Below, piece by piece: positions 5,042-10,242 of a stretch of DNA of 10,242 nucleotides (within the stretch, counting starts at the first letter, position 1; each line of letters starts with the position of its first letter). The notes under the pieces were generated by a model that worked only from the letters and a program-made list of their open reading frames with translations, did no database searches and had not been told where the DNA came from. The stretch comes from CAWJEL01 sp964647255. GTDB taxonomy: Bacteria; Chloroflexota; Anaerolineae; CG2-30-64-16. The stretch is taken from contig CAZYGI010000108.1 in the NCBI GenBank assembly GCA_964647255.1, forward strand, positions 1 to 10,242, written 5' to 3'. The position numbers and the translations under genes are program-made.

Positions 5042-6829
5042 TTAATAGAAGACCGTGCGCAGCACCGGCTGGAACAGCGCTTTCCGGTGCGCACAGACCG
5101 GATCCACGGCGCACCGGGTGCATTCAGGGTCGTCCATCTCCGGGCAGCGCCGTCGCGCATTGAAGAAGAACCAGTCCACCGCACCCATAGATCGCCCCGA
5201 ACACCGAACCAGTTTCGTGACTGCGTCGTAGGCTGCCAGGCGGACGGCCCATTCATCTGCGGGGGCCAGCACGCGCCGCGCCACCAACATTCCCTCCAGC
5301 GCAGTATCTTGCACAGCGATCAGGCCCGTGCGAAGACAGGAGCGCATCAGGTGATAGTCAATGATGGGCGGGAACGCTTCATCTGGCGCCGGCGCCAGCC
5401 AGTGCTCCGGCCGCTGGCTCAGGATAAGCGCTAACAGCGCGGCTTTTTTGCGCAACGGATCCTCTCGATAGCCGCCGACGTGGTCCAGGCTGGCGAGGAA
5501 GGTTTCCAGGGGCCGCGGCGAGCGCATGGCGGCTGCGACTAAATCGGCCGGCGTCGTAGCCTGCGACAGCATGGTGCGGCCGTAGGCATTTGCCTGCATC
5601 TGGTGCAGGTCGAGCGCCGGCATCGGCTGCAAGGTGTCATCGGCCCGAACGAGCGCCTCCAGATCATGGCGGCTGAGTCCGGCCTGGCGTTCAGCCGTGT
5701 AAAAGCCGGGATCGCTGTCCAGCGGGCGGAGCCAGGCGTGCCACAGATAGTCCGACCCCTTACGCAGCGCGCCGTCCAGCGGCGCCAGCAGCGGATGCTC
5801 GTAGCGGCCCGCTGCTTCGGTCCAGAAGCCGAACTGTTGCAGCGTCGCGGTGAAGAAGTAATCCAGCGCCGCCGGGTGCCCGGCCGGTGGAAGGTCGGGG
5901 CTGGTGAAGGGGGAGGGCTGCACTTCCGGCAGCTCGGCAATCAGCTTCGCGACTCGAGTGATCTGCGCCTCGTCCGGCGCCACCCGCGGATCGTGGCTGT
6001 ACGCAGGCGGCGCGTCCGTGCGCCACAACGCGGCAGGGCCCGCCATGCCGATCATCTGGCTCGCCAGGGCGATGGCGCAGCGGGCGGCCATGACCGGATG
6101 CTCGCCCCGCGCCAGCCCGGCCAGGGCCGCGCCGCAGAAGGTGTCACCCGCACCGGTCGGATCCAGCTCGACCGCGGGCTGGCCGGGGACGTGCGTCACG
6201 TGGTCACCCTGAATGACCAGCGCACCCCGCTCGCCCAGCGTCACAAAGAGCAGCTTGCCGGCCGCCGTGCGCGCCGCTTCCGCCGAGCCGAACAGGCCGG
6301 TCGCCTCACTCTCGTTCATGAAGAAGAGATCGGCCTGTGCCAGCAGTCTGCGCACTGTGTCAGGCTCGGCCGCGACGGCGCGGGAAAAGGTGCCGGCGGA
6401 GATGCGCCTGGCCCCGCGCTGGCGACAACCATCGAAGAAATCAAGCTGCCGACGGGCTTCGCCGAGCGCTACCAGATGTACGATTGCGAATTTGGAGAGA
6501 TCATCCGGCAAATTCTCCGGGGCGAGCTCTGCTTCCGCGCCCAGGTAGGCATCTAGCATCGCGGTTTTTCCCCCGCCGTAGTGTGCGATCTCAAAACGGG
6601 GCAGCGCGTCGAGCGACACGATCGGGCCGAACCAATGAAAGCGCTCTGCGGCCGGCCGGAGCAGGTCGGGCAAGATGTCGGGCAGCGGCGCGCACATCGC
6701 GGTGGCTGCCCGGAGTCGGGCGGCCGCGGCTGCGGTGTACAACCCGGCGCCGCCCGCTGCAGACACGGTCTGCCCGGCAAAATGTAGCACATCAAGCGAC
6801 GCACCGCCGATGATGAGAAGGTCTGTCAT
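5042..6829 (-). CDS. PfkB-family kinase fused to a Qng1-like (DUF2419-like) N-glycosylase domain with Fe-S cysteine loop
   Basis: A 595-residue fusion from ATG 6829. The open frame continues to a TTG at 6880, rejected because that codon falls on the likely promoter. Residues below count from 6829. The N-terminal ~270 residues are a PfkB/ribokinase-type kinase: LLIIGGASLD near the start, AAGGAG at ~24-29, NESE at ~172-175, and the ATP-site signature DPTGAGDTF at 223-231, with D229 as catalytic base. Residues ~316-560 resemble, by eye, queuosine-5'-phosphate glycosylase (Qng1/DUF2419): DYFF..FGFW, SDPGFY, LSRHDLEALVRADD, DPLRKKAALLALIL and IDYHLMRSCLRTG, the last like that family's ADYRVPQVLR. 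Asp491 of IDYH is a candidate catalytic residue. The C-terminus has C562-x7-C570-x2-C573-x5-C579, close to the endonuclease III Fe-S loop (x6-x2-x5). I infer nucleoside phosphorylation followed by base release. The kinase assignment is firm; the glycosylase assignment is moderate; the substrate is unproven. Confidence 0.82.
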   Translation of the reverse strand: MTDLLIIGGASLDVLHFAGQTVSAAGGAGLYTAAAAARLRAATAMCAPLPDILPDLLRPAAERFHWFGPIVSLDALPRFEIAHYGGGKTAMLDAYLGAEAELAPENLPDDLSKFAIVHLVALGEARRQLDFFDGCRQRGARRISAGTFSRAVAAEPDTVRRLLAQADLFFMNESEATGLFGSAEAARTAAGKLLFVTLGERGALVIQGDHVTHVPGQPAVELDPTGAGDTFCGAALAGLARGEHPVMAARCAIALASQMIGMAGPAALWRTDAPPAYSHDPRVAPDEAQITRVAKLIAELPEVQPSPFTSPDLPPAGHPAALDYFFTATLQQFGFWTEAAGRYEHPLLAPLDGALRKGSDYLWHAWLRPLDSDPGFYTAERQAGLSRHDLEALVRADDTLQPMPALDLHQMQANAYGRTMLSQATTPADLVAAAMRSPRPLETFLASLDHVGGYREDPLRKKAALLALILSQRPEHWLAPAPDEAFPPIIDYHLMRSCLRTGLIAVQDTALEGMLVARRVLAPADEWAVRLAAYDAVTKLVRCSGRSMGAVDWFFFNARRRCPEMDDPECTRCAVDPVCAHRKALFQPVLRTVFY

Positions 6830-6851
6830 GATGGACTCACTGATGCTGCCG

Positions 6852-6880
6852 ATGATAACACGGGAGCATCTCTCCCGCAA
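6852..6880 (-). promoter_or_regulatory. Putative minus-strand promoter for the kinase-fusion/rlmN unit
   Basis: Read on the minus strand: TTGCGG (6880-6875), 17 bases, TATCAT (6857-6852). The -10 box has one mismatch to TATAAT; the -35 box keeps TTG only. Transcription would begin near 6845, leaving a leader of about 16 bases to the ATG at 6829. The spacer holds a perfect 6-bp inverted repeat with a 5-base loop, CGGGAG (6861-6866) and CTCCCG (6872-6877), placed where a bound regulator would block the promoter. This is a prediction from sequence alone. Confidence 0.45.
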
Positions 6881-6934
6881 ACACCGGCGCCTGGGATTTT
6901 GTCGGCTGCCAGTTTCCCGCTTCCGACTCCCCGG

Positions 6935-6943
6935 TGATATAAT
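6935..6943 (+). promoter_or_regulatory. Extended -10 promoter (TGATATAAT) of the chelatase operon
   Basis: A perfect TATAAT (6938-6943) is preceded by TG at the extended -10 position (TGnTATAAT). No good -35 box is seen, which is common for extended -10 promoters. Transcription would start near 6950, about 25 bases before the GTG at 6975. The leader carries GGAG at 6963-6966, eight bases before that start. Confidence 0.65.
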
Positions 6944-6974
6944 CTCAGCACAAATCTGGATCGGAGTTGTAGCT

Positions 6975-8087
6975 GTGCCTGTTATTCGACCTTATCCCTT
7001 CACCGCCATCGTGGGTCAGGAGCGCATGAAGCGCGCCCTGATCTTGAACGCGATCAATAACGCGATCGGCGGCGTGCTGATCCGCGGCGAGCGCGGCACT
7101 GCGAAGTCCACCGCGGCACGTGCCCTGGCCGACCTGCTGCCCGAAATTGACGTTGTCGCCGATTGTCCCTTCTCCTGCGACCCCAGCGGCCTCGACACGC
7201 TGTGTGATAACTGCCGCGACCGTCTGGCCCGCGGGGAGACGCTGCCGGTTGCCAAGCACCGCATCCGCTTCGTGGATCTGCCCGTCAGTGCGACCGAGGA
7301 TCGCGTTGTCGGCACGCTGGATATCGAGAAGGCGATCCAGCACGGCGAGCGTCACTTCGAGCCCGGTGTGCTCGCCGCGGCGAACCGCGGCCTGCTCTAC
7401 GTGGACGAGGTCAACCTGCTGGACGACCACGTGGTGGATCTGCTGCTCGACTCGGCGGCGATGGGGGTCAACGTGGTGGAGCGCGAGGGGATCAGCTTCA
7501 GCCATCCCGCGCGCTTCATGCTCGTCGGCACGATGAACCCGGAGGAAGGAGACCTCAGGCCGCAGCTCCTGGATCGTTTCGCCCTCTGCGTGGACATGCG
7601 CGGCATCGCCGATCCACGGCAGCGCGTCGCCATTGTCGAGCGCCGCGTTGCGTACGAGAGCGATCCGGAGAGCTTCTGCCAGGAATGGGAACCGCACGAG
7701 GAGCACCTCTCCGATCAGATTGCTCAGGCCCGTGCCACGCTGCCTCACGTCACGCACACTCAGCGCGATCTTTTCACCATCGCTCAGTTGACCACCTCCT
7801 TCAAGGTGGACGGCCACCGCGCCGACATTGTCATCTTGAAGACGGCCCGCGCGCACGCCGCGTGGCAGCGGCGGCTGGCGATCAACGAACAGGACATTTT
7901 GATCGCCGCCGAGTTAGCGCTGCCGCACCGGCTCAAGCGCCAGCCGTTTGAGGAAGCTGCGCTCGACTCCGGCCAGCTTGAGGATCGGCTCAAGAAGGCC
8001 CGCGCCGAGGCGCCGCCGAACACGCCTCCACCGTCGGGCGAAGAGCAACAGTCGTCGCCCAGCGTAAAAAAAGCACCCAGCCGCTAG
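6975..8087 (+). CDS. ChlI/BchI-type AAA+ chelatase ATPase subunit (zero-frame product)
   Basis: AAA+ ATPase of the magnesium/cobalt chelatase I-subunit type, 370 residues when the zero-frame stop is used. It drives metal insertion into a tetrapyrrole together with a VWA (D) subunit and a large CobN/ChlH-type subunit. Visible motifs: Walker A GERGTAKST (38-46), Walker B LLYVDEVNLL (140-149), sensor-1 region VGTMNPEEGDLRPQLLDRF (184-202), and the family's GTLDIEKA (113-120). A four-cysteine segment, CPFSC then CDNC (C64, C68, C77, C80), resembles cobaltochelatase-like fused ChlI/ChlD proteins more than plant-type ChlI. The GTG start at 6975 has GGAG eight bases upstream and an extended -10 promoter. 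The same frame is open back to 6675, but that part is antisense to the kinase gene. The tail (~345-370) is Pro/Ser/Glu-rich linker. An A7 slippery run at 8066-8072 probably sends some ribosomes into the VWA frame. Confidence 0.92.
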   Translation: MPVIRPYPFTAIVGQERMKRALILNAINNAIGGVLIRGERGTAKSTAARALADLLPEIDVVADCPFSCDPSGLDTLCDNCRDRLARGETLPVAKHRIRFVDLPVSATEDRVVGTLDIEKAIQHGERHFEPGVLAAANRGLLYVDEVNLLDDHVVDLLLDSAAMGVNVVEREGISFSHPARFMLVGTMNPEEGDLRPQLLDRFALCVDMRGIADPRQRVAIVERRVAYESDPESFCQEWEPHEEHLSDQIAQARATLPHVTHTQRDLFTIAQLTTSFKVDGHRADIVILKTARAHAAWQRRLAINEQDILIAAELALPHRLKRQPFEEAALDSGQLEDRLKKARAEAPPNTPPPSGEEQQSSPSVKKAPSR

Positions 8088-8116
8088 CCGAATCGGCAGA
8101 AACCTCAGCTAGCGGC
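8066..8116 (+). promoter_or_regulatory. Probable -1 programmed frameshift signal (slippery A7 plus stem-loop)
   Basis: The zero-frame codons GTA AAA AAA GCA place the heptamer A AAA AAA (8066-8072) in exactly the X XXY YYZ phase needed for -1 slippage. A 7-base spacer follows. Then comes a perfect 9-bp stem, GCCGCTAGC (8080-8088) and GCTAGCGGC (8108-8116), with a 19-base loop. The zero-frame stop TAG (8085-8087) lies in the 5' arm. After slipping, reading resumes at 8072 (AGC) and stays open to 9151. RNA polymerase slippage on A7, adding one A, would have the same result. Confidence 0.8.
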
Positions 8117-9151
8117 GAACCTCAGGATCAAGAATCCGGCCAGGCGCAGGCCTCGCAGACCGGGCCACAGGCCGGCAAGCAGGTCAAGATCGGCCCCGAT
8201 TTCCAGGCGAAGCGGCTTGATACGCCCCTGGACAAGCTGACGCGCAAGGCCGCGGGCAAGCGCAGCTTCACGCTGACCGAGCGCAAGCGCGGCCGCTACA
8301 TCCGGGCGCGGCCGATGGTGGGCCGGCCGGAAGATCTGGCGTTCGATGCGACCTTCCGTACGGCCGCGCCGTTCCAGCGCCGCCGCGCGGCCGAGCGCAC
8401 CGAGCGCAAGCTGGCGTTCGTCGTGAAGCGGCAGGACTTCCAGAAGAAAGTGCGGGTGCGCCGCGTCGCCAACCTGGTGTTGTTCGTCGTGGATGCATCC
8501 TGGAGCATGGCCGCGGCTGAGCGGATCGAGGCCACGAAGGGCGCGGTGCTGTCGCTGCTCCACGACGCGTATCAGCGCCGCGACCAGGTGGGGCTGGTGG
8601 TGTTTCAGCGCGAGGAGGCGCGCATCGTGCTGGCGCCGACCTCCAGCGTCGAGCTGGCCCAGCGCCATCTGCGCGATATCCCGGTGGGCGGCAAGACGCC
8701 CTTGTCGGCCGGGCTGCTGGCGGCCTACCGCGTGTGCATCGCAGCCCAGCGGCGCACCCCGGAGATCGTCCCGCTGATCATTATCCTGACCGATGGCGCA
8801 GGCAACGTCTCAGTGACGGGGATGCCGCCGCAACAGGAAGCCGGCCGCATCGCGTTGATGATCAAGGACAGCCATTTCCGTTCGGTCGTCGTGAACATGG
8901 AACATCCGGCCTTCGACCGCGGCCTGGCCCAGGAGCTGGCAACTGCGCTCGGCGGCCCATGTTACACCCTGCCGGAGCTTAAGGCCGACACGTTGGTGCA
9001 GACCGTGCGCCAGGAGCTGAGCAGCAAGGCCGGCGATCCGCCGGCGGCCTCCGGCGGCGGGATGCGCGCTGCAATGAGCGACGATGTGTTGGGCGAGGTC
9101 CCTGGGCCGTTCGCCTCCGGCGTGAGCCCGTCCTCGCGCAGAATCGTGTAG
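8066..9151 (+). CDS. ChlD-type VWA domain, read as a -1 frameshift extension of the chelatase gene
   Basis: This frame is open from 7982, but the first ATG/GTG/TTG is ATG 8315, which lacks a Shine-Dalgarno and would cut off conserved sequence. Between the A7 run and 8315 it encodes an acidic Gln/Ser linker, then KRLDTPLDKLTRKAAGKR and KRGRYIRARP, typical of fused ChlI-ChlD chelatases. Joined by a -1 shift at 8072 the product is 725 residues. The VWA domain (about 500-690 of the fusion) has a complete MIDAS: DASWS (Asp at 8492, residue 507), the Thr of GGKTPLSAG (8696, residue 575) and the Asp of LTDGAGN (8792, residue 607). This is the metal-dependent docking domain that lets the ATPase ring contact the large chelatase subunit. 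A separate protein starting at 8315 is possible but less likely. The cobalt-versus-magnesium assignment is open; the large subunit is not in this window. Confidence 0.85.
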   Translation, partial: KKSTQPLAESAETSASGEPQDQESGQAQASQTGPQAGKQVKIGPDFQAKRLDTPLDKLTRKAAGKRSFTLTERKRGRYIRARPMVGRPEDLAFDATFRTAAPFQRRRAAERTERKLAFVVKRQDFQKKVRVRRVANLVLFVVDASWSMAAAERIEATKGAVLSLLHDAYQRRDQVGLVVFQREEARIVLAPTSSVELAQRHLRDIPVGGKTPLSAGLLAAYRVCIAAQRRTPEIVPLIIILTDGAGNVSVTGMPPQQEAGRIALMIKDSHFRSVVVNMEHPAFDRGLAQELATALGGPCYTLPELKADTLVQTVRQELSSKAGDPPAASGGGMRAAMSDDVLGEVPGPFASGVSPSSRRIV

Positions 9152-9167
9152 GGGAGAGACGCACAAC

Positions 9168-10166
9168 TTGGTCGAAGAGATGACGATCACCCCTCAGCAG
9201 GCGGGTGAGATGGCAGGGAGACGCGACGACGCGGCGCAGGGAGACCTCGCCGCGTCGTCGCGTGATGCCGCACCGCGCCGCCAACTGCTCGCCGATATCG
9301 CGCTGCTCCTGGTCACGCTGATCTGGGGCGCGACGTTCGTGATGGTGAAAGATGCGGTCGCCGCGTTCCCCGTTTTCAGCTTTATGGCGATCCGCTTTAC
9401 GCTGGCGGCCGCGGCCTTGACGCCGCTGCTGCTGTGGCGCCGGCGCCAACTGGCCGCCACCGCGCCCTCCGGCCCGTTTGCCGCGCCGGTCCGGCTGCCC
9501 CGGGTCGTCCTGCCGGCCCTGCTCATCGGCGGCGCCCTGTTCGCGGGGTACGCCTTTCAGACGTCCGGGCTGCAACTGACCACGCCGGCCAAGGCCGGGT
9601 TCATCACCGGGCTGTCGGTGGTGATTGTGCCCCTGTTCGCCGCGCTGCTGCTGCGCCAGTCGCCCTCGCGGAACGCCTGGTTTGGGGTCGGGCTGGCGAC
9701 GATTGGGCTGGGGCTGCTTTCGTTGACTTCGGGGTTCCGCGCTCAGGCCGGCGATCTATTGGTGTTGGGCTGCGCGGTTTCTTTCGCCGGCCACATCCTG
9801 CTTACCGGCCATTTCGCGCCCCAGCATGACCCGCTGCTGCTGACGCTCGGCCAGGTGGCGGTGGTGGCGATCTTTAGTTGGGCCGCAGCCGGCCTTTTCG
9901 ACGCGCCGGCCCCCGTGACGGGCCCGGTCTTGTTTGCCGCAGCATTCACCGGCCTGCTGGCGACGGCGGCCGCGTTCGGCATCCAGACGCTGGCGCAGCG
10001 CTTCACCACGCCGACCCACACCGCCCTGATCTTCGCGGCCGAGCCGGTGTTCGCCGGGCTGTTCAGCTTTCTGTTGATCGGCGAGCTGTTGGGCCCGCGA
10101 CAGGTGCTCGGCTGCGGCCTGATCCTGGCGGGGATGGTGGCGGCGGAGATGAAGCGGGAGAAGTGA
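9168..10166 (+). CDS. EamA/DMT-family transporter
   Basis: Inner-membrane transporter of the drug/metabolite (DMT) superfamily, 332 residues. It has two EamA-type halves and about ten hydrophobic spans. Family hallmarks: LIWGATFVMVK (51-61), R-F-T-L-A in the second span, a TTPAKAGFITGL segment, GLATIGLGLL, AGDLLVLGCAVSFAGHIL at the start of the second half, and AEPVFAGLFSFLLIGELLG near the end. The TTG at 9168 is chosen because GGGGAG (9151-9156) lies 11 bases upstream and overlaps the stop of the chelatase gene. An ATG at 9180 would remove only four residues. The N-terminal ~38 residues are a polar cytoplasmic tail. The gene starts 17 bases after the chelatase stop and is almost surely cotranscribed with it. 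The substrate cannot be read from sequence; a link to tetrapyrrole or cobalamin metabolism is only suggested by the neighbour. Confidence 0.9.
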   Translation: MVEEMTITPQQAGEMAGRRDDAAQGDLAASSRDAAPRRQLLADIALLLVTLIWGATFVMVKDAVAAFPVFSFMAIRFTLAAAALTPLLLWRRRQLAATAPSGPFAAPVRLPRVVLPALLIGGALFAGYAFQTSGLQLTTPAKAGFITGLSVVIVPLFAALLLRQSPSRNAWFGVGLATIGLGLLSLTSGFRAQAGDLLVLGCAVSFAGHILLTGHFAPQHDPLLLTLGQVAVVAIFSWAAAGLFDAPAPVTGPVLFAAAFTGLLATAAAFGIQTLAQRFTTPTHTALIFAAEPVFAGLFSFLLIGELLGPRQVLGCGLILAGMVAAEMKREK

Positions 10167-10242
10167 CCAGTGGCGAGTGGCCAGTGGCGAGTGACGAGTG
10201 GCGAGTGACGAGTGGCGAGTGAAGATTGGCGAGTGACCAGTG
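10162..10242. repeat. Heptamer tandem array (AGTGRCS) running off the window
   Basis: At least eleven 7-bp units, mainly AGTGGCG and AGTGACG, run from 10162 to the window end without a break. Single-base variants occur at 10218 and 10225. The first unit contains the transporter's TGA stop (10164-10166), so the array begins right at the end of the coding region. It occupies all 76 bases after that gene and continues beyond the window. No terminator hairpin is seen in the visible part. Confidence 0.88.

Noticed and set aside
5603..6556. 317-residue plus-strand open frame
   Set aside because: It is antisense to the kinase fusion, rich in Arg and Gly, and has no recognisable domain.
6830..6880. 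Longer kinase-fusion start at TTG 6880
   Set aside because: The extra 17 residues are not PfkB-like, and the TTG falls on the -35 box of the likely promoter. ATG 6829 leads directly into the conserved PfkB N-terminus.
6675..6974. N-terminal extension of the chelatase ATPase
   Set aside because: It is antisense to the kinase gene and has no family similarity. The GTG at 6975 has its own GGAG and an extended -10 promoter.
6945..7856. 303-residue minus-strand open frame
   Set aside because: It is antisense to the clearly conserved AAA+ ATPase, and its sequence has no domain character.
8315..9151. VWA protein as an independent gene starting at ATG 8315
   Set aside because: There is no Shine-Dalgarno, and the conserved ChlD residues just upstream in the same frame would be lost; a frameshift fusion explains the layout better.
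10162..10242. CRISPR array
   Set aside because: The units are 7 bp with no spacers between them; this is a simple tandem repeat.

Overview
This is a GC-rich bacterial window, most likely from a member of the Chloroflexota (Anaerolineae-like). That placement is inference. It rests on a GT39-type membrane glycosyltransferase with repeated C-terminal beta-sandwich modules, a Pro-rich linker on a probable surface protein, a fused ChlI/ChlD-type chelatase gene, and many short dispersed repeats of 7, 8 and 10 bp units. No rRNA, tRNA, transposase or CRISPR array was seen.

Layout, left to right. (1) The 3' end of a probable secreted protein (3-398, +) closes with a rho-independent terminator (440-484). 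(2) A 310-base gap made largely of dispersed-repeat fragments leads to a large GT39-like membrane glycosyltransferase (about 710-3652, +). (3) A 139-bp nested inverted-repeat element fills the gap between two convergent genes. (4) On the minus strand, a two-gene unit encodes a PfkB-family kinase fused to a putative nucleotide N-glycosylase-like domain with an endonuclease III-like four-cysteine loop (6829-5042), followed 35 bases later by rlmN (5006-3840). (5) A 145-bp divergent promoter region separates that unit from a plus-strand operon. That operon holds a ChlI-type AAA+ chelatase gene (6975-8087), which appears to continue into a ChlD-type VWA domain (to 9151) by a -1 frameshift, and then an EamA/DMT transporter (9168-10166). 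(6) The window ends inside a heptamer repeat array that begins at the transporter's stop codon.

Two things stand out. First, the chelatase gene carries a textbook-looking -1 frameshift signal: an in-phase A7 slippery heptamer, 7 bases of spacer, then a perfect 9-bp stem that contains the zero-frame stop codon. The VWA frame has no usual start codon before 8315, although conserved ChlD sequence begins well upstream of that point. One gene could therefore give both a short ATPase subunit (370 aa) and a full ATPase-VWA subunit (725 aa). Second, the PfkB fusion joins a kinase to a domain that, by eye, resembles the queuosine-5'-phosphate glycosylase family (Qng1/DUF2419). This suggests a self-contained two-step nucleoside salvage enzyme: phosphorylation, then base release.

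A third theme is the repeats. Tandem 7- and 8-bp unit arrays of about 80 bp sit in frame inside two protein-coding genes, at two sites in the glycosyltransferase and one in rlmN. They add 25-30 low-complexity residues in places where loops are expected.
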